From positions 1 through 48,853 of the forward strand of contig JBDLRN010000111.1 of the NCBI GenBank assembly GCA_039800005.1: DNA of 48,853 bases. The letters run 5' to 3'. A program made the position numbers and the translations under genes. This DNA comes from Casp-actino8 sp039800005 (lineage in GTDB: Bacteria; Actinomycetota; Acidimicrobiia; Acidimicrobiales; Ilumatobacteraceae). Shown here in pieces: positions 21,327 to 29,293 of the stretch. A model generated the notes under the pieces. That model was given only the letters and a program-made list of their open reading frames with translations, was not told the origin of the DNA and made no database searches. The stretch's first letter is position 1. Each line of letters opens with the position of its first letter.

Positions 21327-22919
21327 GTGAAGCGTTTTCTTGCGTTGGTGACGTCGGTGTCAATGGCCGTTGCGGCATGTGGGGGAGGTGACTCTTCCTC
21401 GGGTGACGACGACGAATCCGGCGCCAGCCCCACATCCGTCGAAAGCACCGAGGTCGAACCCGACCGAGAAGGCGTCATTTCCGACAAGCAGGACGTGCGC
21501 GACGCCGTTGTCCGGATCGTGGCGGAGGGCAGCTTCCGCGACCCTGATTTCGGCGAGCAGAGCTTCTCGGGATCGGGCTCCGGATTCCTCATCTCCGCCG
21601 ACGGTTTGATCGTCACCAACCAGCACGTCGTCGAAGGCGCAGGGAGCCTCGACGTCTTCTTGGAAGGCGACGACCGCCCGAAGAACGCCAAGATTCTCGG
21701 CGTCTCGGAGTGCAACGACTTGGCGGTCCTCGATCTGGAGGGCGACGGCTACCCCTATTTGGAGTGGTTCACCGACGAACCGGAACCGGGAGTCGACGCA
21801 TGGGCAGCCGGTTTCCCACTCGGCGACCCTGAGTACTCGCTGACACGCGGGAGCATCGTCAAGGCTCAGGCGTCCGGCGACACCGGCTGGGCGTCCATCG
21901 AATACGCACTCGAACACGATGCGAACACGCAACCGGGTAATTCGGGCGGACCCCTCGTATCGGAGGACGGCCGTGTGATCGGCGTCGTGTACGCGGGCGG
22001 CGACATCGGGGGTTATGGAACGAATCAGTTCTTCGCAATTCCCGGAGAGATCGCCCGACGTGTCGCGGACATTCTCGCCACTGGTGTCGATCAGGATTCG
22101 ATCGGGGTGAACGGCTTCATCGTCTCGTACGAGGACGTGGAAGGTCTGTGGGTCTCCGGTGTACGTGCCGGTAGCCCGGCGAGTGATCTCGGATTGAAGG
22201 AAGGGGACATCATCACCGAGATCGGCGGTCGGGCCGTCGTCACCGACAGCGATCTCGACGCCGACGGCTATCCGACGAAAGCCGGCTACTGCGACGTCCT
22301 ACGCACCCAGGGAACCGATCGGGCGATCGCAGTGACGGTCTTGCGTTATGACACCGGTGAGATCCTCACGGGAGAACTCAACAACGAAAATCGGCCGTTG
22401 GAGATCGAGGCGACCATTGCGGGAGCGATCACCGAGGGTGAAGTGACGGGTGGTTACTACGACTACGAAGTGATCGAGGACGACACGGGTGCGATGCAAG
22501 TTGAAGTTCCGACGGCATGGACCGATCGTGAAGGTTTCTCGTGGGAGTTCCTCGGCGTCGATTATCCGCGTGTCGACGTGTCGTACGATCTCGAGGGTTA
22601 CTATCAGACGTGGAACACTTCGGGGCTGACCGTGATTGCGGCTCCCGGTCTCGACGAATCGAATTTTGCGAGCACACTCGAATTCTTCGATGCTTCATCA
22701 GCGTGCACGTATCTGACGACCGAAAATTTCGACAACGGTGATTTGTTCGGCATCTACGACGTGTACTCCGATTGCGGCGGAGTGACGGGTTCGTTCTACG
22801 TGGTGAGTGCCTTCTATGACGCCTTCTACGACGCCATGGTGATCGTCCTCGCTTTCGCCGTCGACGAGATCGACCTCGAGGTCGTCGACCGGGCTCTCGG
22901 ATCCGTCTATCTCCCCTGA
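21327..22919 (+). CDS. Trypsin-like (S1C/HtrA-type) serine protease lipoprotein with PDZ domain
   Basis: Secreted, membrane-anchored protease. Signal MKRFLALVTSVSMAVAAC ends in a lipobox (VAAC), followed by an acidic/Ser linker. The catalytic triad is visible: His in IVTNQHVVEGAG (about residue 98), Asp in NDLAVLDLEG (about 134) and Ser in QPGNSGGPLV (about 208). A PDZ domain covers about residues 260-345 (VRAGSPASDLGLKEGDIITE). A further C-terminal domain of about 170 aa starts near VEVPTAWTDREGF and has two Cys; its role is unknown. The GTG has a GAGGGGG ribosome site. Likely role is envelope protein quality control. Confidence 0.88.
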   Translation: MKRFLALVTSVSMAVAACGGGDSSSGDDDESGASPTSVESTEVEPDREGVISDKQDVRDAVVRIVAEGSFRDPDFGEQSFSGSGSGFLISADGLIVTNQHVVEGAGSLDVFLEGDDRPKNAKILGVSECNDLAVLDLEGDGYPYLEWFTDEPEPGVDAWAAGFPLGDPEYSLTRGSIVKAQASGDTGWASIEYALEHDANTQPGNSGGPLVSEDGRVIGVVYAGGDIGGYGTNQFFAIPGEIARRVADILATGVDQDSIGVNGFIVSYEDVEGLWVSGVRAGSPASDLGLKEGDIITEIGGRAVVTDSDLDADGYPTKAGYCDVLRTQGTDRAIAVTVLRYDTGEILTGELNNENRPLEIEATIAGAITEGEVTGGYYDYEVIEDDTGAMQVEVPTAWTDREGFSWEFLGVDYPRVDVSYDLEGYYQTWNTSGLTVIAAPGLDESNFASTLEFFDASSACTYLTTENFDNGDLFGIYDVYSDCGGVTGSFYVVSAFYDAFYDAMVIVLAFAVDEIDLEVVDRALGSVYLP

Positions 22920-22923
22920 GGTC

Positions 22924-23322
22924 TCACGGTTCGTTCGATGATTCGGTTCGCGTGGCGACGAACACCCGCCAGGCGAGCCAGATCATCACGAACTGGAGCG
23001 GTAGTCGCCCGTACGACACGAGTTGTTCGCTGAACGGCCGGTCGCGCCAGTCCCAGGTCATGTAGAGGTTGGCGGGATAGACGGCGACGAACAACGCAAT
23101 GGCTGCCAGTGCACCGATGCGGCGGGTTCGCTGCACGATGATCAGCGGTCCGACGATCAGTTCGGCCACGCCGCTCAGGTAGGTCCAGAAACGTTCCGAC
23201 GGTGGAAGCCAGGGTGGGACGATGTCGTCGAAGAACTGCGGATTCACGAAGTGCATCACGCCCGCGATCGTGATGAAGGTCCCCATCGCCATCGCGACTC
23301 GATTCCACCGGTTCGCGACCAT
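22924..23322 (-). CDS. DoxX-like membrane protein
   Basis: A 132-aa protein with four hydrophobic segments (VAMAMGTFITIAGVMHFV, YLSGVAELIVGPLIIV, ALAAIALFVAVYPANLYM and FVMIWLAWRVFVA). HFVNPQFFDDIVPPWLP after the first segment and the GxxEL-type second segment are typical of the DoxX family. Function is poorly defined; some members interact with redox proteins. ATG 23322 has TAGGGT 6 nt upstream. It is divergent from the hemolysin III gene and ends 4 nt from the convergent protease stop. Confidence 0.82.
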   Translation of the reverse strand: MVANRWNRVAMAMGTFITIAGVMHFVNPQFFDDIVPPWLPPSERFWTYLSGVAELIVGPLIIVQRTRRIGALAAIALFVAVYPANLYMTWDWRDRPFSEQLVSYGRLPLQFVMIWLAWRVFVATRTESSNEP

Positions 23323-23328
23323 GGGTTC

Positions 23329-23347
23329 ACCCTAATGGGGGTACTCT
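23329..23347. promoter_or_regulatory. Back-to-back -10 boxes: TAGGGT (minus) and TACTCT (plus)
   Basis: TAGGGT on the minus strand (23334-23329) is 6 nt before ATG 23322. TACTCT on the plus strand (23342-23347) is 6 nt before ATG 23354. Only 31 bp separate the two start codons. Confidence 0.68.
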
Positions 23348-23353
23348 CGGCTG

Positions 23354-24028
23354 ATGAGCGCCGAGTCGACGATGCACCTGGTCGGACCGACCGACGTCAT
23401 CCGGCCGATGCTGCGTGGCGTGTTCCATCGCGTCGCCGTCGTCGTTGCGATTCCCGCCTTCGTGGTGCTGATCGTCATGGCCCCGACCGCTGGCGCCCGG
23501 GTCGCCAGCGCGATCTATGCACTCGGCATCCTGGCCATGCTCGGTGTGTCGGCCGTGTACCACTCCGGCTGGCTGAGCGAGCGCGCGACACGCACCTTCA
23601 AGCGCATCGATCATTCGACGATCCTTCTCGCGGTGACCGGTAGCTACACCGCGGTGGCGGTGGGGGCCCTCGAAGGACGAAGCCGTGTCACCTTGCTCGT
23701 CTTCGTCTGGACGGCGGCCGTCGTGGGGATGATCATCCGCATGCGCTGGTTGCACGGACCGCGTGTTGTCTCGGCGACCGTGTATCTGGTTGTGGGTTGG
23801 AGTGCCCTCATCGAGATCGCGGCCTTGGTGCGATCTCTCGATGCCGTCGACACCGTTCTGCTCGTGGTCGGTGGCGGCCTGTACACGATCGGTGCGGTGA
23901 TCTACTCGGCGAAGTGGCCGAACCCCTTCCCGCGAGTGCTCGGTTTCCACGAGGTGTTCCACGCCCTCGTCGTCGGGGCCGTGGTCGTTCACTATGTGTT
24001 GGTGGCGCGTCTCGTCATTCCGACGTGA
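23354..24028 (+). CDS. Hemolysin III (HlyIII/PAQR-family) membrane protein
   Basis: A 224-aa protein with about seven membrane segments. Family signatures are FHRVAVVVAIP near residue 25, SAVYHSGWLSERATRTFKRI (residues about 74-93) with the conserved Ser, His and Asp of the seven-helix core (RIDHSTI), and a C-terminal GFHEVFHALVVGAVVVHY with two more His. These are the metal-site positions of the PAQR/CREST hydrolase-like fold. The name is historical, and haemolysis is not implied. Its 3' end overlaps the convergent adenylate cyclase by 14 bp. Confidence 0.87.
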   Translation: MSAESTMHLVGPTDVIRPMLRGVFHRVAVVVAIPAFVVLIVMAPTAGARVASAIYALGILAMLGVSAVYHSGWLSERATRTFKRIDHSTILLAVTGSYTAVAVGALEGRSRVTLLVFVWTAAVVGMIIRMRWLHGPRVVSATVYLVVGWSALIEIAALVRSLDAVDTVLLVVGGGLYTIGAVIYSAKWPNPFPRVLGFHEVFHALVVGAVVVHYVLVARLVIPT

Positions 24029-25115
24029 GCGAGGCGACCGCCACCGGATCGGCGAAGCCCTTGAGCATCCGTCGTCCGGCCGGCTCGAGGTCGAACCCTG
24101 ACTTTTCCGCCAATTCGGCAGTTACGAGAATCTCACCAGGAACGGCTTGATCGACCAGACGTGACGCCAGGTTGACGACCGACCCGAAATAGTCGCCGAC
24201 CTTGGCCAGCGCCGGACCGTAGGCCATTCCGCCTCGGGGTGTGAGCGCAGGATCGGTGCTGAACTCGCGTAGGAGCGCGCGGCCGATGCGGCAGCCCTGT
24301 TCGGGATCGACGGCCACGAACATGAGCTCGTCGCCGATGAACTTGACGAGTCGCCCGCCGAGGGTCGACACGGTGTCGGTGGCGAGAGCTTCGAACTTGG
24401 CGACCAGGGCCGAGAGATCGTTCGCCGACATCGACACCGATCGTGTGGTGAATCCGACGAGATCGACGAATCCGACCGCCATCGGCGGCATGGGATCGTC
24501 CGGTGAGGCGAGCGACCACGCGAGACGGGAGCGTTCGACCGACGCGTCGAGGTGTTGGCGCAACATCATGGCCATCACCGACGAGAGACCGTTGGCGAGA
24601 CCTTGGGCTTCGATCGTCGACCTCATGAGATCGGCCGCCGATGCACCGGTCCGCTGGAGAGGCTGTTCGACGTCGTCGCGGAACAACGTGTTGGCGGCTT
24701 CCGCCACCCGACTCATCGACGAGCCGACCACGCGAACGAAGGCCAGAAGTTCGGGAGCCGAGAACAGGTCGTGCGCGGCTCGCAGAAGTTGGAAGGCCGC
24801 CAGGTCGTTCTCGACGAAACGCGCATCGTCGGGTTCGAAGCGGCCCAGGCCAGCGGCAACTGCGGTGTCGAGAACGAGGGTCAGATCGACACCGCTGCGC
24901 TCCGCCACCTGACGAGCCGTGAGGGCGTTCTTGATCCCACCGACGAAATTTTCGTACAGCGTCGGGTAGTCCTCGGACGACAGCACGGCGACGAGGTCGT
25001 CTTCGGGCACACGTCGGTCGAGGAACCACTCGAGCATCGCTCGGCGCTCGACGTGATCGCTCGCCGTCGGATCGAACAGACCCAATGCCTCGAATCGGGA
25101 GAGGTCGTGCGCCAC
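24015..25115 (-). CDS. Class III adenylate cyclase with N-terminal regulatory domain
   Basis: Makes cAMP from ATP. The C-terminal cyclase domain (about residues 190-366) has metal Asp residues in VGFVDLVGFTT and FIGDELMF, a substrate-specifying Lys in RLVKFIGD, and GDYFGSVVNLASRL with the Asp, Asn and Arg of an active adenylate-specific site. The helical N-terminal half (AMLEWFLDRRVPEDDLVAVL and onward) resembles the regulatory domain of mycobacterial Rv1264, a pH-sensing cyclase; this is inferred. The start was set at GTG 25115 because TACTCT lies 6 nt upstream; longer frames run into the divergent gene. No membrane segments. Confidence 0.87.
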   Translation of the reverse strand: MAHDLSRFEALGLFDPTASDHVERRAMLEWFLDRRVPEDDLVAVLSSEDYPTLYENFVGGIKNALTARQVAERSGVDLTLVLDTAVAAGLGRFEPDDARFVENDLAAFQLLRAAHDLFSAPELLAFVRVVGSSMSRVAEAANTLFRDDVEQPLQRTGASAADLMRSTIEAQGLANGLSSVMAMMLRQHLDASVERSRLAWSLASPDDPMPPMAVGFVDLVGFTTRSVSMSANDLSALVAKFEALATDTVSTLGGRLVKFIGDELMFVAVDPEQGCRIGRALLREFSTDPALTPRGGMAYGPALAKVGDYFGSVVNLASRLVDQAVPGEILVTAELAEKSGFDLEPAGRRMLKGFADPVAVASLTSE

Positions 25116-25121
25116 GAGCCG

Positions 25122-25147
25122 AGAGTAATCGACGGAGTCAGTAGCGT
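25122..25147. promoter_or_regulatory. Divergent -10 boxes: TACTCT (minus) and TAGCGT (plus)
   Basis: TACTCT (25127-25122, minus) is 6 nt from GTG 25115, and TAGCGT (25142-25147, plus) is 7 nt from GTG 25155. The start codons of cyclase and hydratase are 39 bp apart. Confidence 0.66.
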
Positions 25148-25154
25148 TTCCGGG

Positions 25155-25958
25155 GTGAACTCGACCGATGCGACCGTCCAGTACGAGGTGGTCGATGGCG
25201 TGGCGACCATCACGCTCAACCGTCCCGAGGTGCGCAATGCCTTCGGAGCCGGAATGGGTGAGGCATTGGCCGATGCGTACCGACGGGCCGACCGCGACGA
25301 CGGGGTTCGAGCGGTCGTCGTCACGGGCGCTCCGCCGGCTTTCTGCGCCGGAGCCGATCTCTCGACGGGAGGCGACACGTTCCGTCCGCGCGAAAAGGAT
25401 GATTTCAGCGCATCGGGTGTGGCCATGCGCGCCTGGGACGTGCGCAAGCCGGTCATCGCAGCGGTCAACGGACACGCCATCGGGATCGGCTTCACCCTCA
25501 CTTTGCAGTGCGACGTCCGCATCTTCGCCCGCGACGCGAAGTACGGCATCGTGCAAGTACGTCGCGGCATGATGGGCGACGGCATGTCGCATTGGACCTT
25601 GCCACGTGTCGCCGGTTTCGCCAACGCCGCCGACATCCTTCTCACCGGTCGTACCTTCGACGGTGACGAAGCGCTACGGATGGGAGTGTGCAGTCGAGTC
25701 GTCGACAACGACATGGTTCTCGTCACTGCCACCGACATCGCCCGTGACATCGCTGTCAACGTGTCCCCGGCCTCCGCGGCGGCCAGCAAGCGCGCGTTGT
25801 GGAGCACGTGGTCGTCGACGGCCGATGACATCGAGCGTCTCGAGACCGAGTTGCACCACGTCTTGATGCGACTCCCCGACGCTCGAGAAGGCGTCGAGTC
25901 GTTCCTCGAACGTCGGCCTCCGCGCTGGACCACACGCGTCACCGATCTTCCGAAATGA
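25155..25958 (+). CDS. Enoyl-CoA hydratase/isomerase (crotonase family)
   Basis: A 267-aa crotonase-fold protein for acyl-CoA metabolism. VATITLNRPEVRNAFGAGMG near the N-terminus and VVTGAPPAFCAGADLS form the CoA-binding oxyanion region. GHAIGIGFTLTLQCDVRIFA gives the second oxyanion motif, and a typical C-terminal helix set follows. At the hydratase Glu positions the sequence reads YGIVQVRRGMMGDGMSHWTL, which differs from classical EchA, so it may be an isomerase or another crotonase. The GTG at 25155 is leaderless. Substrate unknown. Confidence 0.85.
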   Translation: MNSTDATVQYEVVDGVATITLNRPEVRNAFGAGMGEALADAYRRADRDDGVRAVVVTGAPPAFCAGADLSTGGDTFRPREKDDFSASGVAMRAWDVRKPVIAAVNGHAIGIGFTLTLQCDVRIFARDAKYGIVQVRRGMMGDGMSHWTLPRVAGFANAADILLTGRTFDGDEALRMGVCSRVVDNDMVLVTATDIARDIAVNVSPASAAASKRALWSTWSSTADDIERLETELHHVLMRLPDAREGVESFLERRPPRWTTRVTDLPK

Positions 25959-25991
25959 CGTTCGTCGAGCGCACGCGGAAATCCGACCCCC

Positions 25992-25997
25992 TACGTT
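25992..25997 (+). promoter_or_regulatory. -10-like TACGTT, leadered promoter of hemerythrin gene
   Basis: TACGTT about 34 nt before ATG 26032, leaving room for the Shine-Dalgarno at 26017-26023. Confidence 0.4.
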
Positions 25998-26016
25998 GAG
26001 TCTCGTCCGACCGACG

Positions 26017-26023
26017 AAGGAGG
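26017..26023 (+). promoter_or_regulatory. Strong Shine-Dalgarno AAGGAGG deciding the hemerythrin start
   Basis: AAGGAGG, 8 nt, ATG 26032. It is one of few clear ribosome-binding sites in the window and argues against the upstream in-frame TTG at 25996. Confidence 0.75.
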
Positions 26024-26031
26024 CGAATCAC

Positions 26032-26529
26032 ATGGCTGCAGTGATGAACAGGATCCACGAGGAGCACCGCGAGATGCTCCCTCACGTGAAGGCGATGCGG
26101 ACCACGGCCGAACTCATCGGCCACACCCCGCATTCGGTCGTGGTGGCTCGTTGCCAGGAGGCGCTGCAGTTCTTGGAGCATCACGTGCTCCCACATGCGC
26201 GGGCCGAGGAACAGTTCATGTATCCCGTGATCGATCGGCTGGAGAGTGCTCGCCTCGGTTCGGCGTTGATGCGCTGGGATCACGCCGAGATCGAACGGCT
26301 CACCGATCAGCTGCACACGTCGTGGCAGAAGATGATGTCGGATCGACTCCTGACCGCCGACGTCGAACGTCACGTTCGGGAGATTCTTCTGGCCCTGCAC
26401 TCCCTCCTGGTTCTGCACTTCGCCAAGGAGGACGACGTTCTGGTGCCGCTCCTCGAGGCGTCGATCAGCCAGGAGGAAGCCGATGCCCTCGAGCACGACA
26501 TGATCGTGCTCGAGCGTCGCTTGGTCTGA
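26032..26529 (+). CDS. Hemerythrin (HHE cation-binding) domain protein
   Basis: A 165-aa four-helix-bundle protein with a di-iron ligand set: His in IHEEHREMLPHVK (about residues 9-21), His in FLEHHVLPHARAEEQFMYP (residues about 48-66, including the acidic EE), His in WDHAEIERL, and HSLLVLHFAKEDDVLVP near the C-terminus. Hemerythrin-like proteins bind O2 or NO, or store or sense iron. It lies just upstream of a heme-type ABC importer operon, which suggests an iron or oxygen theme, although it has its own ribosome site and promoter. Confidence 0.88.
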   Translation: MAAVMNRIHEEHREMLPHVKAMRTTAELIGHTPHSVVVARCQEALQFLEHHVLPHARAEEQFMYPVIDRLESARLGSALMRWDHAEIERLTDQLHTSWQKMMSDRLLTADVERHVREILLALHSLLVLHFAKEDDVLVPLLEASISQEEADALEHDMIVLERRLV

Positions 26530-26575
26530 CCAGGAGTCACGCCGGGTCGCCGGTGGGGAGCCAAAGGGTCGGAGT

Positions 26576-26581
26576 TAGTCT
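26576..26581 (+). promoter_or_regulatory. -10 box TAGTCT for the heme-uptake-type operon
   Basis: TAGTCT, 8 nt, GTG 26590. No DtxR/IdeR-like palindrome was recognised around it. Confidence 0.45.
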
Positions 26582-26589
26582 CTGACCTG

Positions 26590-27354
26590 GTGTTGTCGCC
26601 CCGCCGAGCCCTCCTCCCGTGCGTCGGGTCCGTCCCCGGACGGGGGTTCGTGGCCATGGCTGTGGCCGTCGTCTCCACGGTGCTCGTCGCCGGTCCGGTG
26701 CGGGCCGAAGAAACGGTCTCCGACGGGACGCGCACACTCACCGTTTCGAAGACGGTCGATCTCTCCGGAGACGGCGACACCGTGGTGGTCACCGGTTCTG
26801 GCTTCGACGAGACCAAGGGGATCTACGTCGGTCTCTGCGTGATCACCTCTCCCGACGAGCAACCCTCTCCGTGCGGTGGGGGCATCGATCGCGAAGGCTC
26901 GACCGGATCATCGGAGTGGATCTCGTCCAACCCGCCGTCGTACGCCGTCGGTCTGCCGATTCCCTACGAGTCCGGTGGATCGTTCTCGGTCGAACTCGTG
27001 GTGAGCCCGACCATCAACGAGGTCGTCGACTGTCGCAATGTCGCGTGTGCGATCGTCACCAAGAACGACCACACCATCATCAGTGACCGTTCGCAGGACC
27101 TCGTCATCCCGGTCACGTTCACCGGAGTCGCACCATCGACCACCGTTGCTGCCCAGACCCCACCCTCCGAGCCGTCGGAGACGGCACCGGAGATCACCGT
27201 CGCCGCCGACGTTTCCGATCTGGCCGCCGCCGCAACCGGTGAGACCGACGACGGAAGCGGCGCCGCAACGGTCGTGTTCGTGGTGGTGATCCTCGTCGTT
27301 CTGGCTGGCGCGGGTGTTCTCTTTCTGCGTCGCCCCCGAACGAATGAGCGATGA
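26590..27354 (+). CDS. Secreted, C-terminally membrane-anchored protein of heme-type operon
   Basis: A 254-aa protein I cannot assign to a known family with certainty. It has a signal peptide (FVAMAVAVVSTVLVAGPVRA, cut near residue 39), then an Ig/IPT-like beta domain with VVVTGSGFDETKGIYVGLCV (residues about 65-84) and four Cys including SPCGGG and VVDCRNVACAIV. A Thr/Ala/Pro linker, one membrane helix (VVFVVVILVVLAGAGVLFL) and a basic tail follow. It is first in the operon, overlapping the binding-protein gene as ATGA. In Corynebacterium this position is held by HtaA-type heme-capturing proteins, so a surface heme-binding role is a reasonable guess. An LPxTG motif is absent. Confidence 0.7.
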   Translation: MLSPRRALLPCVGSVPGRGFVAMAVAVVSTVLVAGPVRAEETVSDGTRTLTVSKTVDLSGDGDTVVVTGSGFDETKGIYVGLCVITSPDEQPSPCGGGIDREGSTGSSEWISSNPPSYAVGLPIPYESGGSFSVELVVSPTINEVVDCRNVACAIVTKNDHTIISDRSQDLVIPVTFTGVAPSTTVAAQTPPSEPSETAPEITVAADVSDLAAAATGETDDGSGAATVVFVVVILVVLAGAGVLFLRRPRTNER

Positions 27355-28241
27355 AACTTTCACGCACTCTTCTGGTGGCCGCCGCAATGGTCGCGACCGC
27401 CGTGATCGGCGCGTGTTCGTCGTCCGACACCGAACCCACCGACGGTGAGCGCATCGTGACCATGACCGCCGGCCTCACCGAGGCGGTGTTCGCACTCGGC
27501 TTCGGTGATCGAGTGGTGGCCCGTGATCTCGGGAGCACCCTTGTCGACGCCGCCGACCTTCCCATCGTCACCACCACCCACGACGTGAACGCCGAGGCTC
27601 TGCTCGCCGTACGGCCGACACTCGTGCTCGTCGACGAGGACACCGGACCCGAAGCCGCCCTCGATCAGGTGCGGGCCACGGGTGTTCGCGTCGAAGTGAT
27701 CGAGAACGCCACGCGGGTCGAGCAGATCGTGCCGCGTCTCGAGCGTGTCGCCGAGATCCTCGGCACGCCCGAACGGGCCGCCCGTCTCGCCGAGGTGATC
27801 GAAGGCGAACTCGCCGAGGTCGCCGGTGACGACACGTTGGCCACGCCACCGCGGGTTGCCTTTCTCTACGTGCGCGGTCCGGCCGGCGTCTATCTGCTCG
27901 GCGGACCCGGATCCGGACCCGACTCGATCATCGCCGCTGCGGGCGGAATCGACGCGGGAACCGACATCGGTCTCGATCTTCCGTTCACTCCGCTCACGCC
28001 CGAAGCACTCGTCGAGGCAGCACCCGACATCTTGTTCGTCACCACCACCGGACTCGACTCGGTCGACGGGATCGACGGACTTCTGGAGTTGACCGGTGTG
28101 CAGCAGACTCCGGCCGGCAAGGCCCGGCGAGTGATGACGGCCGAAGACGGATTGCTGTTCAGTTTCGGACCCCGAACACCCGATCTCGTGGTCGGTCTGC
28201 GCGCCGAGATGGTCGCGCAGATGGCGAAAGTCGCCGCATGA
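27351..28241 (+). CDS. hmuT: Heme ABC transporter substrate-binding lipoprotein (HmuT-like)
   Basis: Periplasmic-binding-protein-type lipoprotein that would pass heme (or another iron chelate) to the permease. The signal ends in the lipobox IGAC (residues about 19-22). The class III fold is visible: RIVTMTAGLTEAVFALGFGD at the start of lobe 1, a helical backbone, and GSGPDSIIAAAGGIDAG with VEAAPDILFVTT in lobe 2. 296 aa. The start codon overlaps the upstream stop and the stop overlaps the permease start, so coupling is tight. Heme rather than siderophore specificity is inferred from similarity to HmuT and gene order. Confidence 0.82.
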   Translation: MKLSRTLLVAAAMVATAVIGACSSSDTEPTDGERIVTMTAGLTEAVFALGFGDRVVARDLGSTLVDAADLPIVTTTHDVNAEALLAVRPTLVLVDEDTGPEAALDQVRATGVRVEVIENATRVEQIVPRLERVAEILGTPERAARLAEVIEGELAEVAGDDTLATPPRVAFLYVRGPAGVYLLGGPGSGPDSIIAAAGGIDAGTDIGLDLPFTPLTPEALVEAAPDILFVTTTGLDSVDGIDGLLELTGVQQTPAGKARRVMTAEDGLLFSFGPRTPDLVVGLRAEMVAQMAKVAA

Positions 28242-29293
28242 GCTCGGCGCGTGATCGCAGTGCAGCATTCGACGCCCGTCTCGTGGGCGGCGTTCTCGTG
28301 GCTCTTCTGATCACGACCGTGTTCGTGTCGGCGGTGGTCGGTGCGTATCAGGTTTCGGTTGGCGACGTCTTCGGTGCCATCCTTCGTCGGGTCGGCGTCA
28401 TGTCCGGCGTGGCCGACGATCCCGTCGCCGACGAGTTGATCTGGTTCATTCGTCTGCCCCGCATCGTCCTCGGTGTGTTGGTCGGTGCGTGTCTCGCCAT
28501 GGCGGGTGCCGTGATGCAAGGAGCCTTCGCCAATCCGTTGTCGGAGCCCGGCATCGTCGGCGTGTCGTCGGGTGCCATGGCCGGTGCCGCGCTGCAGATC
28601 GTCACCGGGTTCGCGCCGTTCGGGATCTGGACTCTTCCAGTGGCGGCGTTCCTCGGCGGATTGATCGCGGTAGCGATCGTGTACGCCACCGCTCGCCACG
28701 ACGGTCGCACCGAGACGATCACTCTCATCCTCATGGGTGTGGCCCTCAACGCGCTCGCCGGGGCGATCATCGGTCTGCTCGCCTTCGTGGCCGATGACGC
28801 GTCGTTGCGTTCGCTCACGTCGTGGACGCTCGGCTCCTTGGCTCAATCGACGTGGGAGAAGGTGTGGATCGTCGCGCCCGCCGCGTTACTCGGCATGGTC
28901 GGCGCGTTCTCGTTGCGTCGCACTCTCGACCTGCTGTCGCTCGGTGATCGAGCGGCGCGCCACGTGGGAGTCGACGTCGAGAAGGCGCGCGTTCGTGTTC
29001 TCGTCGTGGTCGCGATTCTCGCCGCGTCGGCCGTGGCTGTGTCGGGCATCGTTCTCTTCGTGGGGCTCCTGGTTCCGCATGTGGTGCGGCTCTTCGTCGG
29101 TCCGACGCACAAGAACCTCTTGCCGTTGTCGATCCTCTTCGGGTCGGTGGTCGTCACCCTCGCCGACGTGCTGGCGCGCAACATCGTCGAACCAGCCGAG
29201 TTGCCGCTCGGTGTTCTCACGTCGTTCCTGGGTGCGCCGGTGTTCATCTGGCAATTGCGCCGTCTGCGATCGCGTCATGGCGGGTGGGCGTGA
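28238..29293 (+). CDS. hmuU: Heme ABC transporter permease (FecCD family, HmuU-like)
   Basis: Polytopic permease with about ten membrane segments in 351 aa. FecCD signatures include RLPRIVLGVLVGACLAMAGA, MQGAFANPLSEPGIVGVSSG (residues about 90-109), the ATPase-contact region SLGDRAARHVGVDVEKARV, and the C-terminal FVGLLVPHVVRLFVGPTHK and LGVLTSFLGAPVFIWQLRR. It works as a homodimer with the ATPase encoded immediately downstream. The 4-nt overlaps at both ends show operon coupling. Confidence 0.9.
   Translation: MSSARDRSAAFDARLVGGVLVALLITTVFVSAVVGAYQVSVGDVFGAILRRVGVMSGVADDPVADELIWFIRLPRIVLGVLVGACLAMAGAVMQGAFANPLSEPGIVGVSSGAMAGAALQIVTGFAPFGIWTLPVAAFLGGLIAVAIVYATARHDGRTETITLILMGVALNALAGAIIGLLAFVADDASLRSLTSWTLGSLAQSTWEKVWIVAPAALLGMVGAFSLRRTLDLLSLGDRAARHVGVDVEKARVRVLVVVAILAASAVAVSGIVLFVGLLVPHVVRLFVGPTHKNLLPLSILFGSVVVTLADVLARNIVEPAELPLGVLTSFLGAPVFIWQLRRLRSRHGGWA

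Noticed and set aside
24552..25154. Upstream extension of the enoyl-CoA hydratase frame
   Set aside because: The extension is antisense to the cyclase and lacks crotonase features. The GTG at 25155 has a -10 box 7 nt upstream.
25116..25592. Upstream extension of the adenylate cyclase frame
   Set aside because: It runs antisense through the hydratase. The GTG at 25115 has a -10 box at leaderless spacing.
26530..26589. DtxR/IdeR iron box upstream of the heme-type operon
   Set aside because: No 19-bp palindrome resembling TTAGGTTAGGCTAACCTAA was found.
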